DNA of 32,714 bases from Pseudomonas sp. NFACC02. Its GTDB lineage: Bacteria; Pseudomonadota; Gammaproteobacteria; Pseudomonadales; Pseudomonadaceae. Location of the stretch: the NCBI RefSeq assembly GCF_900110765.1, contig NZ_FOEO01000053.1, positions 1 to 32,714 of the forward strand. Reading direction: 5' to 3'. This document shows, piece by piece, positions 6,157-13,892 of this stretch. Made by a program: the position numbers and the translations under genes. Each line of letters begins with the position of its first letter. Position 1 is the first letter of the stretch. A model generated the notes under the pieces. The model was not told the origin of the DNA. It was given only the letters and a program-made list of their open reading frames with translations, and made no database searches.

Positions 6157-8217
6157 TTAAAAATCTTTGCAGAGCCGCAGTGCGTCATAAATGGCGGCAT
6201 GCGTATTGCGCTGCGCCACGCAGTCACCGATGCGGAACAGCAGGTAGCCATCACCCGGCTGGCTCAACGACGGCTGTGGCTGAATCGCGAACAGGGCGTC
6301 GATGTCGATCTGACCCTTGTTGCGCGAATCTTCCTTCAGGCCGTAATACAGCTCTTCGTCAGGACGCACGCCGTTTTCGATCACCACCTGATCGACCACC
6401 CGCTCCTCTTTGGCGCCGGTGTATTCGTTCTCCAGCACCGCCACCAGCTTGTCGCCTTCGCGGTAGACCTTCTCCAGCATCATGTCGCCGGTCATGATGA
6501 CTTCTTTCGGGTACATGCTGCGGTAGTACGTCGGGAACGACGTACCGCCGATGGCCACGCCCGGCTTGATGTCATCGGTGACGATTTCAACCTGGCTGCC
6601 TTTGTCCGCCATGAAGTCGGCTACCGACATCCCGGTGAACTCGCAGATGGTGTCGTAGACCAGTACGTTCTTGCCCGGTGCGACCTTGCCGTCGAGCACG
6701 TCCCAACTGCTGACCACCAGACCTTCGGCGGCGCCCCAGTGTTCGTTCTGCTCGAGGAATGGGTGACCGCCCACTGCCAGCACCACTACGTCCGGACGCA
6801 AGTCCATGATGGTCGGGACGTCAGCCGCAGTGCCCAACCGCAGATCGACCTTCAGGCGCGCCAGCTCCAGTTGATACCAGCGGGTGATACCGGCGATCTG
6901 GTCACGCTGCGGCGCTTTCGACGCCGTGGTGATCTGCCCGCCAATGGCGTCTTTCTTCTCGAACAGCGTCACATCGTGGCCACGCTCGGCCGACACCCGC
7001 GCAGCTTCCATCCCGGCAGGGCCGGCGCCGACAATCACCACTTTGCGTTTCACGCCGGTGGTCTTCTCGATGATGTGCGGCACGCCCATGTATTCGCGGG
7101 AAGTCGCGGCGTTCTGAATGCAGAGCACATCCAGACCTTGATACTGGCGGTCGATGCAGTAGTTGGCACCGACACACTGACGAATCTGGTCGACCTGGCC
7201 CATCTTGATCTTGGTGATCAGGTGCGGGTCGGCGATGTGCGCCCGGGTCATGCCGACCATGTCGACGTAACCGCCCTCCAGAATGCGCGTTGCCTGGTTC
7301 GGGTCCTTGATGTTCTGCGCGTGCAACACCGGAGCCTTGACCACTTCCTTGATACCGGCCGCCAGGTGCAGGAACGGCTCCGGCGGATAACTCATGTTGG
7401 GGATGACGTTGGCCAGGGTGTTGTGCGTGTCGCAACCCGAACCCACCACACCGATGAAGTCGATCATGCCGGTCTGGTCGTAATACTTGGCGATCTCCTT
7501 CATGTCTTCATGGCTGAGACCGTCCGGGTGGAATTCGTCACCACAGATACGCAGACCGACGCAGAAATCAGGACCCACTTCCTTACGCACAGCCTTGATC
7601 ACTTCGAGACCAAAACGCATGCGGTTTTCGAAGCTGCCGCCCCACTCGTCGGTACGCTTGTTGACGCGCGGGCTCCAGAACTGGTCGATCATGTGCTGGT
7701 GCACGGCCGACAGCTCGACGCCATCCAGGCCGCCGGCTTTGGCACGCGCCGCAGCGCTGGCGTAGTTGCCGATCACACGCCAGATTTCTTCGGGCTCGAT
7801 GGTCTTGCAGGTCGCGCGGTGAACAGGCTCGCGGATACCCGACGGAGACATCAGGGTCGGCCAATGTTCGCCGTCCCAACGAGAGCGACGGCCCATGTGG
7901 GTAATCTGAATCATGATCTTGGCGCCGTGCTTATGCATGGCGTCAGCGAGATTCTGGAAGTGCGGGATGATCTTGTCGGTCGCCAGGTTGACCGACTTCC
8001 ACCAGCCTTGCGGGCTGTCGATCGCAACGCTGGAGGAGCCGCCACAAATGGCCAGACCGATACCGCCCTTGGCTTTCTCCTCGTAGTACTTCACGTAGCG
8101 GTCGGTGGTCATGCCACCGTCAGTGGCATAAACCTCGGCGTGCGCGGTACTCAACACGCGGTTGCGGATAGTCAATTTACCGATCTGGATCGGTTGAAAC
8201 ATCGCTTCGAAAGCCAT
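6157..8217 (-). CDS. dgcA: Dimethylglycine demethylase subunit DgcA (flavin oxidoreductase)
   Basis: A 686-residue relative of trimethylamine dehydrogenase and NADH:flavin oxidoreductases: FMN TIM barrel (about 1-345), Fe-S linker, then FAD/NAD-type domains (G-A-G-P-A-G at 397-402). With DgcB it is required for conversion of dimethylglycine to sarcosine. The barrel shows the family segments T-H-M-G-R-R at 106-111, G-V-E-L-S at 166-170 and a Y-x-x-A-A-x-R-A-x-A-G-x-D-G pattern. In the linker, Cys348, Cys354 and Cys366 are present, but the position of the second family cysteine is Ala351 (C-V-G-A-N-Y-C), so only three of the four usual 4Fe-4S ligands are seen. The start MAFEAMFQPI has AGGGG upstream and lies 15 nt after the DUF5943 gene. 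Confidence 0.93.
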   Translation of the reverse strand: MAFEAMFQPIQIGKLTIRNRVLSTAHAEVYATDGGMTTDRYVKYYEEKAKGGIGLAICGGSSSVAIDSPQGWWKSVNLATDKIIPHFQNLADAMHKHGAKIMIQITHMGRRSRWDGEHWPTLMSPSGIREPVHRATCKTIEPEEIWRVIGNYASAAARAKAGGLDGVELSAVHQHMIDQFWSPRVNKRTDEWGGSFENRMRFGLEVIKAVRKEVGPDFCVGLRICGDEFHPDGLSHEDMKEIAKYYDQTGMIDFIGVVGSGCDTHNTLANVIPNMSYPPEPFLHLAAGIKEVVKAPVLHAQNIKDPNQATRILEGGYVDMVGMTRAHIADPHLITKIKMGQVDQIRQCVGANYCIDRQYQGLDVLCIQNAATSREYMGVPHIIEKTTGVKRKVVIVGAGPAGMEAARVSAERGHDVTLFEKKDAIGGQITTASKAPQRDQIAGITRWYQLELARLKVDLRLGTAADVPTIMDLRPDVVVLAVGGHPFLEQNEHWGAAEGLVVSSWDVLDGKVAPGKNVLVYDTICEFTGMSVADFMADKGSQVEIVTDDIKPGVAIGGTSFPTYYRSMYPKEVIMTGDMMLEKVYREGDKLVAVLENEYTGAKEERVVDQVVIENGVRPDEELYYGLKEDSRNKGQIDIDALFAIQPQPSLSQPGDGYLLFRIGDCVAQRNTHAAIYDALRLCKDF

Positions 8218-8232
8218 GACGGAAACCCCTAC

Positions 8233-8763
8233 TTACAACGGCTTGACGATGAACAGGCCGTCGTCGTGGCCTTCTTCCGAACCGCCGTACACCTGCTCGG
8301 CGACGGTGCGGACGGAGCTGCCCTTGGCGGCGAGAATCTGGTCCATGGCGCCAGCGAACCAGCCCGTGAACATGTAATCGACCTTGCGCCCGACTTTGCC
8401 GTACACATAAACGAAGGCGGAATGCTCAAGCTTGACACTGGCGGTGCCTTTATCCAGGTCGATTTCCTGAATCTTAAACAGGCCCCAGCCGCGCTGCGAC
8501 AACCGGTTCATGTAGTGCTCGAAAACCGCGACGCCTTCGAGGCCATGGCATTCGGCTTCTTTCTCGCACCAGTGCCAGGCGGACTTGTAACCAGCCTTGT
8601 AGAGGATCTCGGCGTAAGCTTCAGCGCCCAGCACTTCCTCGATGCCCATGTGGTTGTTCACGAAGAAATGACGTGGCACGTACAGCATTGGCAAGGCGTC
8701 GGAAGTCCAGACACCGGTTTCGCTGTCGACTTCGATTGGCAATTGCGGGGCGATCTTGGCCAT
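8233..8763 (-). CDS. DUF5943 protein of the dimethylglycine operon
   Basis: A 176-residue soluble protein without signal peptide or transmembrane segment. It sits between the dipeptidase-like gene and dgcA, as in the P. aeruginosa dgc locus. A C-H/E-containing stretch (W-H-W-C-E-K-E-A-E-C-H-G, about residues 63-74) and a late W-F-A-G-A-M-D-Q motif resemble the small-molecule-binding 4-vinyl-reductase-like fold. Its conserved place suggests an accessory role in dimethylglycine demethylation, for instance assembly or substrate handling, but no function is established from sequence. Confidence 0.8.
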   Translation of the reverse strand: MAKIAPQLPIEVDSETGVWTSDALPMLYVPRHFFVNNHMGIEEVLGAEAYAEILYKAGYKSAWHWCEKEAECHGLEGVAVFEHYMNRLSQRGWGLFKIQEIDLDKGTASVKLEHSAFVYVYGKVGRKVDYMFTGWFAGAMDQILAAKGSSVRTVAEQVYGGSEEGHDDGLFIVKPL

Positions 8764-8780
8764 GGAAACTTAACTCCAGA

Positions 8781-8827
8781 AAAATTCAGGTAATGCCCTC
8801 TCCGCGGACGGGAGAGGGAAAATTCAG
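8781..8827. repeat. Intercistronic hairpin flanked by 9-bp direct repeats
   Basis: The sequence aaaattcag occurs at 8781-8789 and again at 8819-8827. Between them lies ccctctcc ... gggagaggg (8796-8818), an 8-bp stem with a short GC-rich loop. It sits in the 84-nt gap between the dipeptidase-like gene and the DUF5943 gene. Its shape resembles a miniature insertion with a target duplication, or an mRNA-processing hairpin. Confidence 0.55.
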
Positions 8828-8847
8828 TGATGAGGCGGCTGTAAGCG

Positions 8848-9825
8848 TTATTCGCCCCAAACGTCGCCGAGAACGCGAACCCAGTTCTCGCCCATGATCT
8901 TGCGCACAACGCGCTCCGAATGGCCGCGTTTGAGCAGAGTCTCGGTCAGGTTCGGGAACTCGCCGACGGTACGGATACCCAGCGGGTTGATGATCTTGCC
9001 GAAGTTGGTCAGACGACGGGCGTAGCCCTTGTCGTGGGTCAGGTATTCGAAGAACTCCTGACCATGCCCCTGCGTGAAGTCAGTACCGATACCGATGGCG
9101 TCCTCGCCGACGATGTTCATCACGTATTCGATGGCTTCGGCGTAGTCGTCGATGGTCGAATCGATGCCTTTGGCCAGGAACGGCGCGAACATGGTCACGC
9201 CCACGAAACCGCCGTGGTCGGCGATGAACTTGAGCTCCGCGTCGGATTTGTTACGAGGGTGTTCTTTGAGACCCGAAGGCAGGCAGTGGGAATAGGTCAC
9301 TGGCTTCTTCGATTCGAGGATGACTTCCTCGGAGGTCTTGGAACCGACATGAGACAAGTCGCACATGATGCCGACGCGGTTCATTTCCGCGACGATTTCA
9401 CGGCCGAATCCCGACAGGCCGCCATCGCGCTCATAGCAACCGGTGCCTACCAGGTTCTGGGTGTTGTAGCACATCTGCACAATGCCAACGCCCAGTTGCT
9501 TGAAGATCTCGACGTAGCCGATCTGGTCTTCGAAGGCATGTGCGTTCTGGAAGCCGAACAGGATGCCGGTCTTGCCCAGCTCTTTGGCTTTGCGGATGTC
9601 GGCGGTGTTGCGCACCTGGATCACCAGGTCGCTGTTCTCACGGATAAGCTTCTGGCTCGACGCGATGCTGTTGACGGTCTGCTGAAACCCTTCCCACACC
9701 GAAACAGTGCAGTTGGCCATGGTCAGGCCACCTTTGCGCATGTCCTCGAACAGCTCACGGTTCCATTTGGCAATGATCAGCCCGTCAATAACGATGCTGT
9801 CGGCGTGCAATTCGGCTGGGCTCAT
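8848..9825 (-). CDS. M19-type (renal dipeptidase-like) protein with altered metal site
   Basis: A 325-residue protein of the membrane-dipeptidase/M19 amidohydrolase family, first gene of the dgc operon. Family marks are the N-terminal D-G, L-S-H near 157-159, Y-S-H near 178-180, H-P-R-N at 189-192, and G-I-G-T-D-F. Key M19 metal ligands look changed: the usual D-G-H-x-D is D-G-L-I-I here, and the bridging Glu position is Gln93 (G-F-Q-N-A-H). A classical binuclear zinc dipeptidase is therefore doubtful, and the enzyme may act on another substrate or use one metal. There is no signal peptide, so it should be cytosolic. Its constant link with dgcA suggests a role in methylamine or betaine metabolism (inference). 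Confidence 0.85.
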   Translation of the reverse strand: MSPAELHADSIVIDGLIIAKWNRELFEDMRKGGLTMANCTVSVWEGFQQTVNSIASSQKLIRENSDLVIQVRNTADIRKAKELGKTGILFGFQNAHAFEDQIGYVEIFKQLGVGIVQMCYNTQNLVGTGCYERDGGLSGFGREIVAEMNRVGIMCDLSHVGSKTSEEVILESKKPVTYSHCLPSGLKEHPRNKSDAELKFIADHGGFVGVTMFAPFLAKGIDSTIDDYAEAIEYVMNIVGEDAIGIGTDFTQGHGQEFFEYLTHDKGYARRLTNFGKIINPLGIRTVGEFPNLTETLLKRGHSERVVRKIMGENWVRVLGDVWGE

Positions 9826-9913
9826 CAGGCTGTCCCCTTTAGGTTAATCACGCGCCGAAACGTCTGCCGGCGCTTTGGGGCCAGCATATGCCTGAGGGTC
9901 GGAGGAGCCGGGT

Positions 9914-9959
9914 GCAAAAACGACAGGGGAATTGCCGAAAGCGTCAAGAAACGACAAAG
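9914..9959. promoter_or_regulatory. 46-bp element upstream of the dgc operon (copy 1)
   Basis: This 46-bp sequence, ending in GCGTCAAGAAACGACAAAG on the plus strand, is about 90 bp upstream of the first dgc operon gene. A second copy with 44 of 46 bases identical lies at 11552-11597. Position and length suit an activator site of AraC/GATase type; GbdR, the known activator of betaine catabolic genes, is the obvious candidate but is inferred from context, not from a recognised consensus. Confidence 0.5.
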
Positions 9960-10041
9960 AGACGAAAGCACGACGGCACAGCAGGTCCTCGCGATAATGC
10001 AGCGGTTCACGCAGAGGCGGGTTTTCGCTCTGGGACGGACC

Positions 10042-10458
10042 TCAGAAGTCGGGAAGGTGCACCCAAACAAAAAAAACGAGGGTGATTAACGTGGTCAATG
10101 CAACCAGAGCCACCTGAACCAAGATCATGTATTTGAATTTTTTGGGGAATGTATTGACCTGCTCCACGTCGATGGCACCCAACTCCAGGAACTTTTGGGG
10201 CCGAAGGAACATCCCGCCAACGATACCTAACTTTTTGATATCGCCCAGAAACCCGGTTCCGATCTGAAACAAACTGGAGTCCGTAATCGCCAAACAATTA
10301 TCCAGTGATTTGTTCATCTTGTTTCGCAGATACAACGTTATCAACACCGTATACAACAGAGTGACTACGAAAAGGATACTTATCGTCAAAACGATAAACT
10401 CATGATCTGCAGAATGAGTGGCGCCACTATGGCGATAGTGGCCGCTTCTGATTGCCAT
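10042..10458 (-). CDS. Small membrane protein, paralogue of the next gene upstream
   Basis: A 138-residue protein with two predicted membrane segments, about 22-44 and 111-134, and a cytoplasmic or periplasmic middle part. The ATG at 10456-10458 has GGAG 6 nt upstream. It is clearly related to the product at 10614-10991: both have a long N-terminal helix ending in basic residues, a middle G-x-x-G-D-I, a V-x-x-x-Q-x-N-x-F-P-x-K motif and a closing hydrophobic helix. I do not recognise the family. Being downstream of a decayed hcp gene, it could be an immunity protein of a type VI secretion effector (inference). Confidence 0.65.
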   Translation of the reverse strand: MAIRSGHYRHSGATHSADHEFIVLTISILFVVTLLYTVLITLYLRNKMNKSLDNCLAITDSSLFQIGTGFLGDIKKLGIVGGMFLRPQKFLELGAIDVEQVNTFPKKFKYMILVQVALVALTTLITLVFFVWVHLPDF

Positions 10459-10613
10459 AATAAACTCCGGGCCGTTCGCAGAAAAAACAATCAGATATTA
10501 GTAGCTTCACGCCCCCAAGACATCGTTCCATCGCCTCAAAAAGCTGCTCACCAAAAATTTCACTGACACCCCTACCATCTTCTCCTAATCCCGCTCATTG
10601 AGCTTCATTCCGA

Positions 10614-10991
10614 TCAAAAATTTGACGACCTCATCCATATACTCAAAACAATCAAAGTAGACATGATTACAACCAAAGCCATCCACTGCGCAACAATCAT
10701 CGCTTTCAATTTTGCCGGAAAGGCGTTGATTTGCTGTTCATCTACAATGGTTTTATTTGCATATATTTTTGGAAAAACCAAAAGACTCCCTGCCACCCCA
10801 ACCCTGACAATGTCACCCATCAGCCCCAAACCACCTAAAGTCGCTTTGTTGTCCGCCACTACAGAACATCTACAGAGCAATCCATCAATTTTCTTCCGGG
10901 CGTAAACGGTCACAACAACAAGACCAATCAGGTTAAAGAACAGAAGTGTGAGCACGATAAGCCCGAATATTCCTGGATCGAGACCTTTCAT
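10614..10991 (-). CDS. Small membrane protein coupled to the hcp remnant
   Basis: A 125-residue protein with hydrophobic segments at about 8-29 and 95-118. Its ATG (10989-10991) overlaps, as ATGA, the stop of the reading frame in which the hcp remnant originally ended, so the two were probably translated together. It is a paralogue of the product at 10042-10458: shared features are a basic end to the first helix, G-L-G-L-M-G-D-I-V-R-V-G-V, and Q-Q-I-N-A-F-P-A-K. Codon use and base composition are AT-richer than in the surrounding core genes, which suggests acquisition. No family was recognised; an immunity-like or effector-associated membrane protein is plausible. Confidence 0.65.
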   Translation of the reverse strand: MKGLDPGIFGLIVLTLLFFNLIGLVVVTVYARKKIDGLLCRCSVVADNKATLGGLGLMGDIVRVGVAGSLLVFPKIYANKTIVDEQQINAFPAKLKAMIVAQWMALVVIMSTLIVLSIWMRSSNF

Positions 10992-11352
10992 TCGTGAATG
11001 ATCCCATAGAGCGTTTTTCCACTACCCTCGGAGATGATCACTTCCTCAAAGACGATGTCGTATTATTTGAGCTTGTCCCCGCCCGGTGCAGCGCGATGGT
11101 CACTTTTGAAAAATGCTGGCCTGCACAACTCGCTTGCATGAGCTTACAGCTGGCGGCGTCGAGGAATTTCGTGAAGTTGAAGGTGGTGACTGTGGTCCGG
11201 CCCGACGATGCGCCACCTGCGGAACTCGCAGTGGCCGACGTGCTTTGATGGGTGCCGAAGTTATAGCCGAGAATTTCAATCCAGTTTTTGTGCTGGTCGT
11301 CGAGGCTCTCACCGGGAATGCCTTCAAACTCGATAAATGCGTCAAGCGCCAT
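10988..11352 (-). pseudogene. hcp: Hcp-family type VI secretion protein, frameshifted and truncated
   Basis: The frame starting at ATG 11350-11352 (Shine-Dalgarno AAGGAGAG) encodes a clear Hcp N-terminus: MALDAFIEFEGIPGES, then W-I-E-I-L-G-Y-N-F-G, F-N-F-T-K-F-L-D-A-A-S, C-K-L-M-Q-A-S-C-A-G-Q-H-F and T-I-A-L-H-R-A-G. It then leaves the Hcp frame and stops at 11038. The other frame continues the Hcp pattern with G-G-D-K-L-K, a TAA stop, then Y-D-I-V-F-E-E-V-I-I-S, and ends at 10988 in ATGA overlap with the next gene. A one-base loss in a G run near 11073-11076 and one nonsense change therefore explain the break. Even repaired it would be about 121 residues, short of the usual 160-170. Hcp forms the type VI tube; no other T6SS gene is in the window. 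Sequencing error cannot be excluded. Confidence 0.75.
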
Positions 11353-11690
11353 ACGTTCTCTCCTTGAGGTGTGTCATCAACAGACAAGGCCCGTCCAGGC
11401 CGAGGATTGGATCCTACCTTAGCGAGATCAGTGCGCGAACCCTGAAGGGTGAATTTCAGAGCATTCTGAGGACTGGCACTCCATTTCAACGCAGACGTTG
11501 CCTACAGAAATAATCAGTCGCCCCTGACTGGCGAGCCCTCAACCGTTTCCCGCAAAAACGACAGTGGATTTGCCGAAAGCGTCAAGAAACGACAAAGGGC
11601 AACTGCGAGCGTCTGCGGCCCGCGTTGATAACTGTTCTTTACACCGCGCTTGGGCGAGAATTCCCCCCATCACTGAATCGGGAAGCTCCA
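11353..11690. other. Intergenic region between hcp remnant and LprI-like gene
   Basis: About 340 nt separate divergent genes. It holds the Shine-Dalgarno of the hcp remnant (minus strand, about 11360) and the second copy of the 46-bp element (11552-11597). I see no further gene, hairpin terminator or REP element in it. Confidence 0.5.
11552..11597. promoter_or_regulatory. 46-bp element, copy 2
   Basis: It matches 9914-9959 at 44 of 46 positions in the same orientation, while the flanking bases differ completely. It lies about 93 bp upstream of the plus-strand LprI-like gene and about 200 bp upstream of the minus-strand hcp remnant. The two copies bracket the AT-richer hcp island. Confidence 0.55.
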
Positions 11691-12095
11691 ATGAAGACGA
11701 TTTTTCTGGCTCTGGCTTTATTCGCGACAGGCGCCCACGCGGCCACCAACCCCGACGCTACCCCTTGCGACGGCGTAGACGAAGATAAACAGACGCTTGA
11801 GTGTTCGGTGTACAGCCGCGATACCGCGGTGAAGTTGCTGGATGAGAATTTTCAGAATCTGCTGGAACGTGTGAATACCCAGTACGGCGCCAACAAAACC
11901 GAGGCCAACGAACTCATCGCCAAGCTGAAAACCGCCCAGGACGCCTGGAAGAAACTGCGCGACGCCGACTGCGCCGCTGAAGTGTTCCCGGCCAAACCCG
12001 GCAGCAAGAAATTCAACATCGACCTGAACGACTGCCTGGCGCGCACCAGCGACGAGCGCTCGGAGTACGTGGAAAGCCTCCTTCAGCCAGAATGA
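11691..12095 (+). CDS. Secreted LprI-like (DUF1311) protein
   Basis: A 134-residue protein with a signal peptide (MKTIFLALALFATGAHA, cleavage expected after A-H-A). The mature part contains four cysteines spaced as in the LprI/DUF1311 domain, with a central helix-rich segment (L-D-E-N-F-Q-N-L-L ... L-K-T-A-Q-D-A-W-K-K-L-R-D-A-D-C) that is the signature of this family. LprI of Mycobacterium inhibits lysozyme; in Gram-negatives the role is mostly unproven. I chose the start at 11691, with GGGAAG upstream, because it gives a proper signal peptide; an upstream in-frame ATG adds 22 residues without one. Confidence 0.82.
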   Translation: MKTIFLALALFATGAHAATNPDATPCDGVDEDKQTLECSVYSRDTAVKLLDENFQNLLERVNTQYGANKTEANELIAKLKTAQDAWKKLRDADCAAEVFPAKPGSKKFNIDLNDCLARTSDERSEYVESLLQPE

Positions 12096-12143
12096 CGCTT
12101 GAATGCGCTACCCTGATGCCCTTCACAGGCAAAAGGCATGTAC

Positions 12144-12566
12144 ATGAACATCTGCGGCGTAGAAATCAAAGGCAGCGAAGCGATCTTCGCTGTCGCCACT
12201 CGCGCATCAGGCGCCCTCGAACACGTGCCATTGGCGACCAAGAAGATCGCCCTGGAAGAGGATGACGAGGCCGTCAACGTTAAAAATTTCGCCACGCAAA
12301 TCACCCGCTTCGTCCGCGAAAACGGCATTGCCCACATCGCTATTAAAAAACGCAGCAAGAAAGGCGAATTTGCCGGTGGGCCGACCACGTTCAAGATCGA
12401 GACGGTTTTCCAGCTGCTGGAGGACTGCGAAGTGATCCTGCTGTCACCGCAGACGATCAATGCCCAAATGAAAAAGCACAACTTCGACCTGCCCGCGGGA
12501 CTGAACAAATATCAGCACGAGGCGTACAAGGCGGCGTGTTCGGCGTTGATGAAGGGCTTGAAGTAA
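12144..12566 (+). CDS. DUF3010 family protein
   Basis: A 140-residue soluble protein beginning MNICGVEIKGSEAIFAVA, which resembles the opening beta strands of an RNase H-like fold (G-V-E-I/D with an acidic residue). It continues with the conserved I-K-K-R-S-K-K-G-E-F-A-G-G-P segment and ends Y-Q-H-E-A-Y-K-A-A. These match DUF3010, whose function is unknown. I prefer the second ATG (12144): AAAAGG is 7 nt before it but only 1 nt before the ATG at 12138. Confidence 0.82.
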   Translation: MNICGVEIKGSEAIFAVATRASGALEHVPLATKKIALEEDDEAVNVKNFATQITRFVRENGIAHIAIKKRSKKGEFAGGPTTFKIETVFQLLEDCEVILLSPQTINAQMKKHNFDLPAGLNKYQHEAYKAACSALMKGLK

Positions 12567-12575
12567 CCCACACCG

Positions 12576-12668
12576 CTGTAGCAGCACGGCTTGCCAGCGG
12601 CAGGGCCCTGCCAGTCAGCACATCGACAGCACGGAGACCGCTATCGCCGGCAAGCCGTGCTCCTACAG
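12576..12668. repeat. REPIN between DUF3010 and ATPase genes
   Basis: Arms CTGTAGCAGCACGGCTTGCC (12576-12595) and GGCAAGCCGTGCTCCTACAG (12649-12668) are inverted with one mismatch. The right arm overlaps the stop codon of the ATPase gene. The two genes converge here, so the element could also serve as a transcription barrier. Confidence 0.88.
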
Positions 12669-13832
12669 TCGTCGCTGTCTCAACCACTCACCAAACGCCT
12701 TGTCTTCCAGCGCGTAGGCGCCCCGACTGGATTTCCAGACCAGCTCTTTTTCACGCAACGAATCAATCGCCGCCTGAATGGTTTGCGTACCGGGCACGAC
12801 GTCACTGCCCAAGCGCTCCAACGCTTTGCCAACTGCCAAAACTGTCGCATCGGCAAACGGCGCAAAAGGCTGGTTATCGACGGCGCGATCGGCCATGACT
12901 TCCAACACGCCGCGTTGCGGGGGCGTCAGCGTGTTATAGGCGCTTTCAAATTCCTCCCAGACGCCAGCGCGCAGCGATTCGGCGCTATTACGCAGCAATT
13001 CGCCGAGGTTTTCCGCCTCCCCAAGCTCCAGCGCGACATTACCGATGATCGTGCGCAGCATTTCAGGTCGACGCCCCACCAAGTCAAACGCAGCGTCAAT
13101 ATCGACCGCAGAAAACTGGTTGGTTTGCGCCAGATGGCTGTTCAGGTGGGCGGTGTAAGCTTTGGTGAAATCCTTGCCCAGCAAGGGAAACGGCGTGATG
13201 CTCGACCCATAAAACGGCTGGTTCTTGTTCAACACCAGATGCGCCAGCTTATCCCGATTGGAGCCTGTGAGGACCAGCCGCAATCCGCCAATACCGCGCT
13301 CAACCCCTTGGTTGAGCTCATCGCGTGCCGCCTTCAATGCAAACATGGCATTGACGCCCGCCTCGCTGGTCAATGCGTGCTGAGCCTCGTCGATGATCAG
13401 CACGATCATTTTTTGTGCAGCGCTGTGCAGGAGCTCCAACGCCTGCGTCAGCGTTGCGCCGACAGGCAACTGCGGCTTGGTGAAATCCCAGGAAAGCGTG
13501 CGCAGGAAGTTGAGCTTTTCAAGGCCCGCTGATTTGGCGAGCTTACGTATCCCTTTCTCGTAGGGGACCAACGCTGCGGCGATGGCTGCACTGATGAGAT
13601 CCGAAGGGTCCTTCTTCCGATCCGCCCACAGATCCACATAGACCGGCACCCAATCCTGCTTCAGGCATTGAGGCACCAGATCTTCGCGCAGAAATGTGCT
13701 TTTACCCGTGCGACGGGGCGCCGCCAAAAACAGCCCGGAGGAATAGTCGTGCAAGCCCTCCCCGATCAGACCATGCGCGATGGTGAGGGCGAGGCTGTCG
13801 CGTCTGAATACAAAGCCGGTGCGCTTTGCCAT
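12663..13832 (-). CDS. AAA/STAND-like ATPase with C-terminal winged-helix-like region
   Basis: A 389-residue P-loop ATPase. The Walker A-like loop is A-P-R-R-T-G-K-S-T (about 38-46; Ala replaces the first Gly) and Walker B is I-V-L-I-I-D-E-A-Q (about 143-151). A sensor-like L-T-G-S-N-R follows, and the C-terminal 100 residues (T-P-P-Q-R-G-V-L-E ... I-Q-A-A-I-D-S-L-R-E-K-E-L-V) resemble a winged-helix module as in Orc/Cdc6-like or archaeal-type AAA ATPases. No substrate or partner gene is evident, and it stands alone. There is no strong Shine-Dalgarno before the ATG. The AT-rich promoter with repeated half-sites suggests tight control, possibly autoregulation. The function is unknown; defence or mobile-element-related roles are possible but unsupported. 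Confidence 0.75.
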   Translation of the reverse strand: MAKRTGFVFRRDSLALTIAHGLIGEGLHDYSSGLFLAAPRRTGKSTFLREDLVPQCLKQDWVPVYVDLWADRKKDPSDLISAAIAAALVPYEKGIRKLAKSAGLEKLNFLRTLSWDFTKPQLPVGATLTQALELLHSAAQKMIVLIIDEAQHALTSEAGVNAMFALKAARDELNQGVERGIGGLRLVLTGSNRDKLAHLVLNKNQPFYGSSITPFPLLGKDFTKAYTAHLNSHLAQTNQFSAVDIDAAFDLVGRRPEMLRTIIGNVALELGEAENLGELLRNSAESLRAGVWEEFESAYNTLTPPQRGVLEVMADRAVDNQPFAPFADATVLAVGKALERLGSDVVPGTQTIQAAIDSLREKELVWKSSRGAYALEDKAFGEWLRQRRL

Positions 13833-13856
13833 GATTTATACCCAATTATTCATGCA

Positions 13857-13892
13857 ACAATAATTTATTGTCGCAAGTATAATTGACAATAA
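13857..13892. promoter_or_regulatory. Three-half-site operator of the ATPase gene
   Basis: ACAATAA (13857-13863), TTATTGTC (13865-13872) and GACAATAA (13885-13892) form two overlapping inverted repeats: ACAATAA-1-TTATTGT and TTATTGTC-12-GACAATAA. They overlap the -10 and spacer of the promoter at 13876-13903 and lie just upstream of the gene start. Confidence 0.65.

Noticed and set aside
6199..8793. 864-codon plus-strand ORF over dgcA
   Set aside because: Its His/Val/Asp-rich composition with no domain is typical of an antisense shadow of a Pseudomonas gene; DgcA on the other strand is certain.
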